Assembly (NCBI RefSeq): GCF_016907895.1
Contig: NZ_JAFBCV010000015.1
Span: forward strand, 36,392 to 100,391
DNA: 64,000 bases
Direction: 5' to 3'
Source: Shouchella xiaoxiensis
GTDB taxonomy: Bacteria > Bacillota > Bacilli > Bacillales > Bacillaceae_D
Position numbers and translations under genes: made by a program. How positions within the stretch are numbered: position 1 is the stretch's first letter; every line of letters begins with the position of its first letter. The notes below the pieces were generated by a model. The model was not told the DNA's origin. It saw only the letters and a program-made list of their open reading frames with translations, and did no database searches. Below are positions 46,230 through 55,004 of the stretch, piece by piece.

Positions 46230-47498
46230 GTGAGCGTAAGTATTGCTGATTTAGAAAGCATGAAGCTGAAAGAGCTTTATGAACAAGCTAAAACATTTAA
46301 AGTCTCTTATTACAGTAAACTAACAAAAAAAGAATTGATTTTTGCTATTTTAAAAGGACAAGCTGAACAAGATGGTCTTTTATTTATGGAAGGCGTTCTC
46401 GAGATCATTCAGAGTGAAGGGTTTGGTTTCTTAAGACCGATTAATTATTTACCAAGTACGGAAGACATCTATATATCGGCTTCACAAATTCGTCGCTTTG
46501 ATTTACGTAATGGGGACAAGGTCTCTGGAAAAGTAAGACCACCGAAAGACAATGAGCGTTACCATGGTCTGCTACATGTGGAGGCTGTCAACGGTGATGC
46601 GCCTGAAACAGCGAGAGAGCGACCTCATTTCCCAGCGCTAACGCCTCTGTACCCCGATGTAAAGATTGATCTGGAATCAAAACCAGGACGTGTTTCTTCT
46701 CGAATCATTGATATGATTTCGCCGGTCGGATTTGGTCAACGTGGATTAATTGTAGCTCCTCCAAAAGCCGGAAAAACATCACTAATGAAAGAAGTTGCTA
46801 ATAGCATTGCGGAAAAGCATCCGCATGTTGAGCTCATTGTCCTTCTTATTGATGAACGCCCGGAAGAAGTAACTGACATGGAACGATCAATTAAAGGAGA
46901 AGTTGTAAGTTCAACTTTTGATGAAGTGCCTGAAAACCATATCAAAGTAGCCGAACTTGTGTTAGAACGAGCAATGCGTTTAGTTGAACATAAAAAAGAC
47001 GTGGTTATTTTAATGGATTCCATTACGCGTCTTGCTCGTGCGTACAACTTAGTTATTCCACCGAGCGGTCGTACTCTTTCTGGTGGTATTGATCCTGCGG
47101 CGTTCCACCGGCCAAAACGATTCTTTGGTGCTGCAAGAAATATTGAAGAGGGTGGAAGCTTGACGATTTTAGCGACTGCTTTAGTTGATACCGGTTCACG
47201 CATGGATGACGTGATTTATGAAGAATTTAAAGGGACTGGAAACATGGAGCTACATCTTGATCGTCGCTTGGCAGAGAGACGCATCTTCCCTTCTATCGAC
47301 ATCCGTCGATCTGGAACGCGCAAAGAAGAGTTGCTTATGCCAAAACCACAGCTTGATAAGCTCTGGACGATTCGTAAAACCATGAATGAGTCACCGGATT
47401 TTACCGATCAATTCATTCGTCGAGTAAAAGACACGAAAACAAACTTAGAGTTCTTTGAAGCCATGGAAAAAGAAATGGCAGGAAAAAAGCGGAAATAA
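46230..47498 (+). CDS. rho: transcription termination factor Rho
   Basis: RNA-dependent helicase of 422 residues that ends transcription. The N-terminal Rho_N helices are followed by the cold-shock-like RNA-binding domain (GFGFLRP near 65, [13 protein letters not shown]), then the ATPase with Walker [10 protein letters not shown], Walker [11 protein letters not shown] and the Q/R-loop region. It lacks the long acidic inserts of actinobacterial Rho. Start is GTG after GTGTGGTGACC. The AT-rich leader of about 200 bases could serve autoregulation, which is known for B. subtilis rho. Confidence 0.96.
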   Translation: MSVSIADLESMKLKELYEQAKTFKVSYYSKLTKKELIFAILKGQAEQDGLLFMEGVLEIIQSEGFGFLRPINYLPSTEDIYISASQIRRFDLRNGDKVSGKVRPPKDNERYHGLLHVEAVNGDAPETARERPHFPALTPLYPDVKIDLESKPGRVSSRIIDMISPVGFGQRGLIVAPPKAGKTSLMKEVANSIAEKHPHVELIVLLIDERPEEVTDMERSIKGEVVSSTFDEVPENHIKVAELVLERAMRLVEHKKDVVILMDSITRLARAYNLVIPPSGRTLSGGIDPAAFHRPKRFFGAARNIEEGGSLTILATALVDTGSRMDDVIYEEFKGTGNMELHLDRRLAERRIFPSIDIRRSGTRKEELLMPKPQLDKLWTIRKTMNESPDFTDQFIRRVKDTKTNLEFFEAMEKEMAGKKRK

Positions 47499-47607
47499 AC
47501 ATTTGAATAAAGTTCATCTTGCAAATCGAGAAGGACCTTGTTATAATTTCGATTATGTGAGGAAAACTCTGTTTCGAAGAGATTCAGGGCAAAAGGAGAT
47601 GAAACAC

Positions 47608-47850
47608 ATGAAAACAGAAATCCATCCAAAATATCAAAAAGTTGTATTCTTGGATACAAGCACAGGCTTTAAATTCTTAACTGGATCAACTCGTGGTTCT
47701 GGTGAAACAATTGAGTGGGAAGACGGTAATACGTATCCACTCATTAAAGTTGAGATTTCTTCTGATTCGCACCCGTTCTACACTGGTAAGCAAAAGCTTG
47801 CTGATGCAGGTGGTCGTGTCGATAAATTTAAGAAGAAGTACAACCTATAA
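47608..47850 (+). CDS. rpmE2: ribosomal protein L31, type B (zinc-free)
   Basis: An 80-residue L31 starting [16 protein letters not shown], with the type B insert and no cysteine at all. In B. subtilis the gene behind rho is the zinc-binding type A, while the type B copy (ytjA) is elsewhere and Zur-controlled. Here type B takes the rho-linked place. ATG 47608 lies behind AAAAGGAGATG; an in-frame open stretch back to 47455 overlaps rho and is excluded. Confidence 0.94.
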   Translation: MKTEIHPKYQKVVFLDTSTGFKFLTGSTRGSGETIEWEDGNTYPLIKVEISSDSHPFYTGKQKLADAGGRVDKFKKKYNL

Positions 47851-47859
47851 GATACAAGA

Positions 47860-47888
47860 AACAGGCAAACCTTTTGCCTGTTTTTTTT
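47860..47888 (+). terminator. rpmE2 terminator
   Basis: Hairpin AACAGGCAAA/TTTGCCTGTT followed by eight T. Confidence 0.88.
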
Positions 47889-47919
47889 GTGTGTGGCAAA
47901 GAGGGTAAGGGGGGAGCTT

Positions 47920-48492
47920 ATGGCGCAGCTTTTTTTCAAGTATGGCGCGATGAACAGCGGAAAATCGATCGAAATTCTAAAAGTAGCAAATAACTACGAG
48001 GAACAAGATAAGCCGGTTCTGATTTTTACATCTGGAATTGACACACGTGATGAAGTGGGTTATGTCTCAAGTCGAATTGGGTTACGAAGAAAGGCATTGT
48101 CTGTCTTCCCAACAACTGATATTTTTGAAATTGTTCAAGCTTGTAAAGAGAAACCATACTGTATCTTGATTGATGAAGTTCAATTTCTGTCAAAAGAACA
48201 TGTGCTGCAGTTAACAAGAATTGTCGACGAATTAACCATTCCTGTCATGGCTTTTGGATTAAAAAATGACTTTCAAAATGAATTATTTGAAGGTAGTCAA
48301 TATATGCTTACATATGCAGATAAAATTGAAGAAATGAAAACAATCTGCTGGTTCTGTCATAAAAAAGCGCTAATGAATTTAAGGGTTGATGAAGACAATA
48401 AACCGATTTATACAGGCGACCAGATTCAGATTGGAGGCAACGATTCCTACTATCCTGTTTGCCGCAAATGCCATAAAAACCCACCACTGTAA
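47920..48492 (+). CDS. tdk: thymidine kinase
   Basis: Salvage enzyme phosphorylating thymidine. The 190 residues hold a P-loop GAMNSGKS, the Walker B-like LIDEVQFL with catalytic Glu, the lasso region and four zinc cysteines (CWFC and CRKC). It lies behind rho-rpmE as in B. subtilis. ATG 47920 follows AAGGGGGGAG; an earlier in-frame GTG has no site. Confidence 0.95.
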   Translation: MAQLFFKYGAMNSGKSIEILKVANNYEEQDKPVLIFTSGIDTRDEVGYVSSRIGLRRKALSVFPTTDIFEIVQACKEKPYCILIDEVQFLSKEHVLQLTRIVDELTIPVMAFGLKNDFQNELFEGSQYMLTYADKIEEMKTICWFCHKKALMNLRVDEDNKPIYTGDQIQIGGNDSYYPVCRKCHKNPPL

Positions 48493-48562
48493 CTGCTGCA
48501 TGTGAAGCCCCTGTCTGTGGAACCCTAAGCATTGCCATGGTCTTGGCAAAAGGGGGAAACGC

Positions 48563-48985
48563 ATGAGAGTGATTAAAGTAGGTTTAGTTGCGCTTTTTGT
48601 TTTAACAGGTTGTTCAACGGAGGGCATGGATGCAAACAGCATTCATCAAAAGCATGATTACGGCATGGGTGCATTTGGACCGGGTCCATTAAACTTTGAG
48701 CATATGCAGGGAGAAACGTTTGAGCCTGGTCAGACGAATTTGGGCACAAGTTATATTAATCCAAGCGTACCGCACCGCACGCTTGAAGAGGATGCCCGTC
48801 AGGTCGAAGGTATTGTAACGAAGCAGGGCTTTCGTTCAGGAACTGCCTTTGTAAACGGAGGTCACATCTATGTAAAGGCCCATCCGAATGAGCATTGGAG
48901 CAAAAAAGAGACGGAACAGCATTTAATTGATTTGAACCGAGCGTTTAAATCAGAGATTCCAAGGTATCGTGTGCACGTCCGCTAA
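48563..48985 (+). CDS. small lipoprotein, YhcN/YlaJ-like
   Basis: A 140-residue lipoprotein with signal sequence and lipobox LTGC (Cys17). A Gly/Pro-rich region follows, then a C-terminal alpha-beta segment (EEDARQVEGIVTKQGFRSGTAFVNGGHIYVKA) that resembles the YhcN/YlaJ sporulation lipoproteins. The match is by pattern only. Start ATG follows AAAGGGGGAA, and a hairpin ends the gene. Confidence 0.6.
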   Translation: MRVIKVGLVALFVLTGCSTEGMDANSIHQKHDYGMGAFGPGPLNFEHMQGETFEPGQTNLGTSYINPSVPHRTLEEDARQVEGIVTKQGFRSGTAFVNGGHIYVKAHPNEHWSKKETEQHLIDLNRAFKSEIPRYRVHVR

Positions 48986-48989
48986 AAAA

Positions 48990-49021
48990 AAGCACCTCGA
49001 CATGAGATCGAGGTGCTTCTT
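48990..49021. terminator. terminator between lipoprotein and CoA-disulfide reductase genes
   Basis: Hairpin AAGCACCTCGA/TCGAGGTGCTT with eight A before and TCTTTGTT after. The minus strand reading ends in a clean T run. Confidence 0.85.
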
Positions 49022-49023
49022 TG

Positions 49024-50343
49024 TTATGAACGTCTGCGGGCGGTTTGCTGTAATGGGTCCCAGACGCTGTTAAAGGGTGGAGAATAGCCTAAATCAAGGT
49101 CTTCCAACTCTAACATCGTCATCCCGTGATAGAGCGCTGTAGCTAACACATCGCAGCGCTTATCGACACCCTTTGTGCCAATGAACTGACCACCTAAAAC
49201 AGCCCCTGATTCAGCGTGATACTGTAAGCGAATAACAAGTGGTTCATGCGTCGGATAATAAGCTGCGACATGAGGGAGTTTTGCTTGCACGCACTTATAA
49301 GGGAAGCCCATCTCCTCAATCTCACGCGAGGAAAGACCGGTCCGCGCCAATGTTAACTCAAAAAATTTGTAGATTTGCGTTCCGACAATGCCCTTAAAGG
49401 CTCTAGGATTTCCGCTCATGTTCAAGCCGGCGATACGTCCTTGCTTATTGGCATGGGTGCCAAGCGGGGCGTACGTATCCTTTTGAATCATGCGGTTGTA
49501 TTGGGTTGCACAGTCACCTGCTGCGTATATGCAATCAATGTTGGTTTCCATGTATCTGTTGACTCGAACAGCGCCGTTCTGGTCAAAATGAATGCCCGTT
49601 CCTTCCAAGAACTGTGTGTTCGGGCGGACGCCAACCGCAACAATAACAAGGTCTGTTTCACAGACAGACAAGTTGGTCTCGATACTTGTTACATTGCCGT
49701 TATCATCGCCGTTAAATCCGATAATATCGTGGTTTAAATCAAGCTGAACGCCTTTTTCAATTGCTTTTTCGTGGATGTGATCGGTCATCTCCTTGTCGAA
49801 GTTCATAGCGAGTCGAGCGGAGCGCTCAAGAATGCGCACTTGATGACCATCTTTACAGACGTTTTCAGCAATCTCAAGACCGATTGAACCACCACCGATA
49901 ATGGTAATGTTGCGTTTCTGTCCAGTAATTTCTGAGAGTATTCTTTTTGCGTCAGGAATCGTTTTTAATGTATATATCCCTTTTAAATCAGGGTTTTTCC
50001 AGTCTGGAATAAAGGGTCTAGCTCCTGATGCGACTAGGAGCTTATCGTAGGGTACTTCGAATTGGTCTCCGTAAACGATTTTTTTGCTCACATCAACTGA
50101 CGTTACTTCATGGTTCGTTCGTGCATCAATGCCGTATTTAGTCCGGTATGTGTCTGCCGTGCGAGCGACCAACTTTTCTTCGGAGTCGATTTCGCCACCA
50201 ATCCAATAAGGTAGGCCGCACTGAGCATAGGAATAATGTTCTCCTTTTTCGAGTACGGTAATATCCGCTTGGTTATCTTTACGAACAAGCTGCATCGCCG
50301 CACTCATACCTGCAGCATCGCCACCTATAATGACATATCTCAA
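49024..50343 (-). CDS. CoA-disulfide reductase family flavoprotein
   Basis: FAD-dependent pyridine nucleotide-disulfide oxidoreductase of 439 residues. The N-terminal FAD motif is VIIGGDAAGMSAA, the single redox Cys42 is in SYAQCGLPYWIGGE, the NAD(P)H motif is IIGGGSIGLEIAE and a C-terminal interface domain follows. The single-cysteine SFxxC-type site is the mark of CoA-disulfide reductases, which keep CoA reduced. TTG 50343, behind AAGGCGGG, gives the right N-terminus; a frame open back to 50388 does not. Confidence 0.85.
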   Translation of the reverse strand: MRYVIIGGDAAGMSAAMQLVRKDNQADITVLEKGEHYSYAQCGLPYWIGGEIDSEEKLVARTADTYRTKYGIDARTNHEVTSVDVSKKIVYGDQFEVPYDKLLVASGARPFIPDWKNPDLKGIYTLKTIPDAKRILSEITGQKRNITIIGGGSIGLEIAENVCKDGHQVRILERSARLAMNFDKEMTDHIHEKAIEKGVQLDLNHDIIGFNGDDNGNVTSIETNLSVCETDLVIVAVGVRPNTQFLEGTGIHFDQNGAVRVNRYMETNIDCIYAAGDCATQYNRMIQKDTYAPLGTHANKQGRIAGLNMSGNPRAFKGIVGTQIYKFFELTLARTGLSSREIEEMGFPYKCVQAKLPHVAAYYPTHEPLVIRLQYHAESGAVLGGQFIGTKGVDKRCDVLATALYHGMTMLELEDLDLGYSPPFNSVWDPLQQTARRRS

Positions 50344-50486
50344 TAAGATCCCGCCTTTAGAATGAATTATTGCTAGTATTCCCGTCATGAGCTGTTAACA
50401 AACCGATTGGAAGTCACATTGACCGCTGTAAAGCCAATATACTATAATGAGGAAGGTATCCACCGCAATAAAGATGAGGTGACATT

Positions 50487-51557
50487 ATGTTAGAACGATT
50501 ACAATCGGTAGAAGATCGTTACGATTATTTAAACGAACAGTTAAGTGACCCTGAAGTAATTAGTGACGCAAACAAATTAAGAGAGTACTCGAAGGAACAA
50601 TCTCAAATTGAAGAGACGGTTCAAGCGTATAGAGAATACAAGCAAGCAAGTGAACAGCATGCTGAAGCAAAAGCAATGCTCGGAGAAAAGCTAGATGATG
50701 AAATGTACCAAATGGTTAAAGAAGAATTAGAAGAGCTTACAAACCAGAAAGAGCAACTTGAGTCTCGATTAAAAATTTTACTGCTTCCGAAGGACCCGAA
50801 TGACAATAAAAACGTAATTGTTGAAATCCGCGGGGCTGCTGGAGGAGATGAAGCGCAGCTTTTTGCCTCTGATTTGTTTAAGATGTATCACCGCTTTGCA
50901 GAAATGCAAGGGTGGAAAACAGAAATCATCGAAGCTCAAGCGAACGAAATTGGTGGCTATAAAGAAATTATCTTTATGGTAAATGGAACAGGTGCTTATT
51001 CAAAGCTTAAGTATGAAAATGGTGCCCATCGAGTTCAGCGTGTACCAAAAACCGAATCAGGTGGTCGGATTCATACATCTACTGCGACGGTTGCCGTTCT
51101 CCCAGAAGCAGAAGAGGTTGAAATTGATATACATGAGAAGGACATTCGTGTAGATACGTTTACTTCCAGCGGACCAGGCGGGCAAAGTGTTAACACAACA
51201 ATGTCGGCTGTTCGTTTAACGCATTTACCTACTAATACGGTGGTTTCTTGTCAGGATGAAAAATCTCAAATTAAAAACAAAGAAAAAGCAATGAAGGTTC
51301 TCCGCGCACGTATTTTTGATAAAGTTCAGCAGGAAGCTCAGGCTGAATATGCGGATGCTCGTAAAAGTGCAATTGGTACAGGAGATCGCTCAGAGCGCAT
51401 TCGAACGTACAATTTCCCGCAAAGCCGCGTGACAGATCACCGCATTGGATTAACGATTCAAAAGCTTGAACAAATTCTTCAAGGTCAGCTTGATGAAATT
51501 GTCGATGCACTTATTGTCGAAGAGCAATCTGAAGCAATGAAGCGGGCTGCAGAATAA
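50487..51557 (+). CDS. prfA: peptide chain release factor 1
   Basis: Releases peptides at UAG and UAA. The 356 residues contain the GGQ loop ([16 protein letters not shown] near 230) that is methylated by PrmC, and the RF1-type recognition domain. Start follows GATGAGGTGAC. Stop and the prmC start overlap in TAATG, a strong sign of coupling. Confidence 0.97.
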   Translation: MLERLQSVEDRYDYLNEQLSDPEVISDANKLREYSKEQSQIEETVQAYREYKQASEQHAEAKAMLGEKLDDEMYQMVKEELEELTNQKEQLESRLKILLLPKDPNDNKNVIVEIRGAAGGDEAQLFASDLFKMYHRFAEMQGWKTEIIEAQANEIGGYKEIIFMVNGTGAYSKLKYENGAHRVQRVPKTESGGRIHTSTATVAVLPEAEEVEIDIHEKDIRVDTFTSSGPGGQSVNTTMSAVRLTHLPTNTVVSCQDEKSQIKNKEKAMKVLRARIFDKVQQEAQAEYADARKSAIGTGDRSERIRTYNFPQSRVTDHRIGLTIQKLEQILQGQLDEIVDALIVEEQSEAMKRAAE

Positions 51558-52408
51558 TGGGACCAAAAATATACGAAGCTCTTCGTTGGGCTTCGTCTTT
51601 TTTGCTGGAAAAAGAACTTGAAGCGCCAGCAGGTGAGTGGCTGCTACGTCACCACACTGGTATGGAACGTTCCTCATTACTTGCGAGCATGCACGATGAA
51701 CTGAGTGAACCGGTTTGGCTTGCCTTTCAAGCTGATGTGGAGAGATTAACAACCGGAATTCCGGTGCAACACCTCATTGGAAGTGAACAGTTTTTTGGTC
51801 GTACTTTTCGTGTCTCTGAGCATGTTCTCATTCCGCGACCGGAAACGGAAGAACTCATAGCACAACTGCTTGAAAAAATGCCTGAGAAACCACTTTCCAT
51901 TGTTGACATTGGTACAGGCAGTGGGGCAATTGCAATCACGATCAAGTTAGAACGTCCGGACGATCATGTCGCAGCGATTGATCTATCGAAACAGGCGCTT
52001 GAAGTGGCAAAGGAAAATGCAGTACGTTTAAGTGCAGCTGTGGAATTTCACCAAGGGGACTTACTAGCCCCCCTCGCTGGGCAAACGTTTGATGTACTGA
52101 TTTCAAATCCTCCTTATATTCCTGAAGGTGACAAAGATTCACTCTCTATTCAAGTGAGAGAGTACGAGCCGCACGGGGCGCTATTTGCCGGTGTTGATGG
52201 CCTTGAGATCTATCGCCGACTTGCGCGTGAGATGCCCAAGTATACAAAGGTCGACTCAATTATTGGACTTGAAATAGGAGCTGGGCAAGGAGAAGCCGTA
52301 CAAGCATTATTCAAAAGTGCTTTTCCCAATGCAAATGTAGATATTTGTTTTGATATAAACAAAAAAGATCGAATGATTATTGTTTCTGGAGATATGAGTC
52401 GTTCATAA
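51557..52408 (+). CDS. prmC: release factor glutamine methyltransferase PrmC
   Basis: Methylates the GGQ glutamine of RF1 and RF2 with SAM. The 283 residues have an N-terminal helical domain that holds the release factor, the SAM motif IVDIGTGSGAIAI and the catalytic NPPYIPEGD motif. Start ATG overlaps the prfA stop by one base. spoIIR follows, as in B. subtilis. Confidence 0.96.
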   Translation: MGPKIYEALRWASSFLLEKELEAPAGEWLLRHHTGMERSSLLASMHDELSEPVWLAFQADVERLTTGIPVQHLIGSEQFFGRTFRVSEHVLIPRPETEELIAQLLEKMPEKPLSIVDIGTGSGAIAITIKLERPDDHVAAIDLSKQALEVAKENAVRLSAAVEFHQGDLLAPLAGQTFDVLISNPPYIPEGDKDSLSIQVREYEPHGALFAGVDGLEIYRRLAREMPKYTKVDSIIGLEIGAGQGEAVQALFKSAFPNANVDICFDINKKDRMIIVSGDMSRS

Positions 52409-52468
52409 TGTCGAACGGTTTTTCGTTTAAATCAAGCCGCCCCTGACCAAGCTATGGAGGAAGGGGCG

Positions 52469-53095
52469 GTGCTTACATTGAAACCAAAAGCAATCATTTA
52501 TCTATTAATCTCTTTATTCGTCGGTTTAATGAGTTGGGAAGCGCAGAACGCACAAGCAGAAGGACAGTTTCATCAAGAAGTGAGTGCTGAAGATGCGATC
52601 CGTTTACGTATATTAGCAAATAGCGATTCAATTAGTGATCAAGCTGTAAAGCGTGACATTCGTGATGAAGTCAATGCCGAAATAACAAAATGGGTAACTG
52701 AGCTAGATTCAATTGAAGACGCAGCTGCTGTCATTCAAGGAAACATGGCCACGCTTGAAGAGATCGTTGCTACAGAGTTAGCAAAAAAAGGGCTGGACCA
52801 ATCGTTCACAGTAGCGTTTGACAGCGATGTCTCTTTTCCAACTAAATTGTATGGAAATATCGTTTATCCAGCTGGGCTTTACGAAGCCGTACTTATTACG
52901 CTTGGTGAGGGTCAAGGAGAGAACTGGTGGTGTGTGTTATTCCCACCATTATGCTTTGTTGATATGGATAATGCTGAGGCTAAACAAACAGAAGCGGAAA
53001 CACTGCAGGAAGAGCAAGAAGTGGAAGAAGAAGTTGAAACCTCTTTTTTTATTGTTGATATGTTTGAATCTGTCTGGGATCGGTTATTTGGATAA
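52469..53095 (+). CDS. spoIIR: stage II sporulation protein R
   Basis: Secreted forespore signal that activates SpoIIGA and so pro-sigma-E processing in the mother cell. The 208 residues have a signal peptide, the family block AIRLRILANSDS and the hallmark ENWWCVLFPPLCFVD, then an acidic linker and C-terminal helix. GTG 52469 lies 8 bases behind GGAGG; ATG 52454 precedes that site and TTG 52478 is a further choice. I could not find a convincing sigma-F promoter, although the gene is sigma-F dependent in B. subtilis. Confidence 0.94.
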   Translation: MLTLKPKAIIYLLISLFVGLMSWEAQNAQAEGQFHQEVSAEDAIRLRILANSDSISDQAVKRDIRDEVNAEITKWVTELDSIEDAAAVIQGNMATLEEIVATELAKKGLDQSFTVAFDSDVSFPTKLYGNIVYPAGLYEAVLITLGEGQGENWWCVLFPPLCFVDMDNAEAKQTEAETLQEEQEVEEEVETSFFIVDMFESVWDRLFG

Positions 53096-53149
53096 TAGGA
53101 ATATTGGTACAAGCTCCCTCATAGGATGAAACAAAAGGGGGAGACTTGG

Positions 53150-53593
53150 ATGTCTTTGACGGTTAGAAAAATGGAGCAAACAGACTTACTGGCGATTCAG
53201 CACTTATTTGCGCGTGTTGGCGCTCAGACACAAATAGAAGATAATTGTTCATTTGTTGTTGTGGAAAATGCAGCAGGATCGATTGTTGGTACAGTTGGTC
53301 TGGAGAAATCTGGTGACGTTGGCCTGTTAAGAACAATGGTAATTGACAGTGAGAAAACGCATTCAATGGCTGCGATCGAGTTTATTCAGCTGGCATTGGC
53401 GTTTGCCCATACAGAAGGTGTAAAGCGCGTTTTTGCGCTCAGTTCGGGAAAAGCCGAACTGTTTGAGCCACTTGGATTTGAACAATTTTCAGTAACGTCA
53501 ATACCACATGAAATCCAACAGATGGATCATTTTCAAGCCATCATGAAGGAAGATCAGGCAACGGTTTGGTCTTATGACTGTTCGCCTTCTTAA
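53150..53593 (+). CDS. ywlB: GNAT family protein YwlB
   Basis: A 147-residue acetyltransferase-like protein: strand FVVVENAAGSIVGTVGLE, then LLRTMVIDSE and a C-terminal FEPLGFEQFSV. The usual RxxGxG/A loop for acetyl-CoA is not obvious (KTHSMA instead), so activity is uncertain. Position after spoIIR is that of ywlB. ATG 53150 follows AAGGGGGAGA. Its terminator is built from DnaA boxes. Confidence 0.78.
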   Translation: MSLTVRKMEQTDLLAIQHLFARVGAQTQIEDNCSFVVVENAAGSIVGTVGLEKSGDVGLLRTMVIDSEKTHSMAAIEFIQLALAFAHTEGVKRVFALSSGKAELFEPLGFEQFSVTSIPHEIQQMDHFQAIMKEDQATVWSYDCSPS

Positions 53594-53600
53594 AATAAGC

Positions 53601-53699
53601 TGTGGATTTGTGGATAATATCTGTGAATAGCGAAAGGGTCAATTTTAAAAAAGGGTGATTTATCAACTTATAAACAGGTTATCCACAGACCGTGGATAA
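53601..53699. promoter_or_regulatory. DnaA-box cluster between ywlB and ywlC
   Basis: Perfect DnaA boxes lie at 53609-53617 (minus strand) and 53679-53687 (plus strand, TTATCCACA), and a one-mismatch box at 53691-53699 (minus). Two-mismatch copies lie at 53601, 53622 and 53660. Six boxes in 100 bases far exceed chance. The region upstream of ywlC is one of the intergenic DnaA-binding clusters known in B. subtilis. Confidence 0.8.
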
Positions 53700-53709
53700 C
53701 CTGTTTTTT
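53672..53709 (+). terminator. ywlB terminator made of two inverted DnaA boxes
   Basis: A 15-bp perfect stem (AACAGGTTATCCAC and its complement) with a 5-base loop and six T. Each arm contains one DnaA box. Confidence 0.85.
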
Positions 53710-53779
53710 CCTACTATAATAAGATTCAATCTATTAAGTGATTGCTCTTAAGTGGTGATATATAAAGGTTTTGTGAAAA

Positions 53780-53788
53780 TGCTATAAT
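53780..53788 (+). promoter_or_regulatory. extended -10 promoter of ywlC
   Basis: TGC-TATAAT, 31 bases before the ywlC start and about 80 bases after the last DnaA box. Confidence 0.6.
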
Positions 53789-53818
53789 GGAAAATGGAGC
53801 TAAGAAAGAGGCGAACAG

Positions 53819-54847
53819 ATGATGAGTTATAAACAAACAAAAACATGGGTTGTGGATAGTGGAGAAGAAAGTGAGGAGCAAATCCTTGATTTACAAGAGG
53901 CGGGAATGTGGATAAGGGATGGAAAGCTTGTGGCGTTTCCGACTGAAACGGTTTACGGTCTTGGTGCTAATGCGTTTTCAGAGGAAGCAGTTCAACGCAT
54001 TTTTGAAGCCAAAGGCAGACCAAGCGACAATCCATTAATTGTTCATATTAGTGATGAAGAACAACTAGATGGTTTAGTAACAGAGGTCTCAAATAAAGCG
54101 AAAGCATTGATGGAAGCCTTTTGGCCGGGTGCATTAACGCTTATTTTTAACGCGAAGCCAGTTGTTGCAAAAAACGTGACAGCGGGTCTTAATACGGTAG
54201 GTGTGCGCATCCCTTCACATCCTGTAGCGAGACAATTATTAAGAGAAGGACAGCTACCTGTTGCGGCACCTAGTGCAAATCGTTCAGGTCGGCCTTCCCC
54301 GACCACAGCCGCTCATGTATTACTTGATTTAGACGGAAGAATTGACGGGATTGTAGATGGAGGAGAGACTGGTATCGGACTTGAATCGACTGTCTTGAGT
54401 GTTGTGCACGATCCACCAATTCTTTACCGACCAGGTGGTGTGACTGTAGAGCAGATTGAAGCGATTATTGGTGCGATAAAGGTTGATCCCTCCTTGCAGC
54501 AATCAGTGGCGCAACCACTATCACCCGGTATGAAGTACGCTCATTATGCGCCAAAAGCAACTGTTGTTTTAGTTGAGCATCGCGAAGAATTAGAAAGAGC
54601 GGTTGTCGAGGCGAAAAATCATGGCAAGAAAGTAGGCGTGTTTGCGACCGTTTCGAAATCAGTTTCCTATGCAGATGAAGTGATTGTTGCCAACGGCTTG
54701 GAAGAGGTGGCGCATATGCTTTACGGTACGCTGCGAGAATTTGATAAACGAAATGTTTCCACCGTTTTTATTGAGTCTGTGCCAAAAGAAGGACTGGGAC
54801 TGGCAATCATGAATCGACTTGAAAAAGCAGCTGGGAGTAAAAAATGA
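53819..54847 (+). CDS. ywlC: L-threonylcarbamoyladenylate synthase (Sua5/YwlC)
   Basis: Makes threonylcarbamoyl-AMP for the t6A modification of tRNA position 37. The 342 residues comprise a YrdC-like catalytic domain (to about 215; PTETVYGLGANA, KGRPSDNPLIVH, APSANRSGRPSPT) and a C-terminal SUA5 domain (PLSPGMKYAHYAP onward). B. subtilis DnaA binds strongly just upstream of ywlC, and the same region here holds DnaA boxes. ATG 53819 and 53822 are both possible. Confidence 0.95.
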   Translation: MMSYKQTKTWVVDSGEESEEQILDLQEAGMWIRDGKLVAFPTETVYGLGANAFSEEAVQRIFEAKGRPSDNPLIVHISDEEQLDGLVTEVSNKAKALMEAFWPGALTLIFNAKPVVAKNVTAGLNTVGVRIPSHPVARQLLREGQLPVAAPSANRSGRPSPTTAAHVLLDLDGRIDGIVDGGETGIGLESTVLSVVHDPPILYRPGGVTVEQIEAIIGAIKVDPSLQQSVAQPLSPGMKYAHYAPKATVVLVEHREELERAVVEAKNHGKKVGVFATVSKSVSYADEVIVANGLEEVAHMLYGTLREFDKRNVSTVFIESVPKEGLGLAIMNRLEKAAGSKK

Positions 54848-54867
54848 ATGAAGAATTGGGCTATATG

Positions 54868-54917
54868 CCACGACCAAAAGACGATTGATCGTTAAGATGA
54901 TCGTCTTTTGGTCGTGG
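54868..54917. repeat. 18-bp perfect inverted repeat after ywlC
   Basis: Arms CCACGACCAAAAGACGAT and its exact complement flank a 14-base spacer. It could end ywlC transcription, but no T run follows on either strand, so RNA stabilisation or Rho-assisted termination are alternatives. Confidence 0.8.
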
Positions 54918-55004
54918 CTTTCAAATAAATAAACACAATACATCTAGTTCTGCCGATAGTCACTATGTTATGATCATTCCATAAAAGTAGAAATGAGGGA
55001 ATAT

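Noticed and set aside
52409..52468. Sigma-F promoter of spoIIR
   Set aside because: No pair of -35 and -10 elements with proper spacing could be found, although one is expected.
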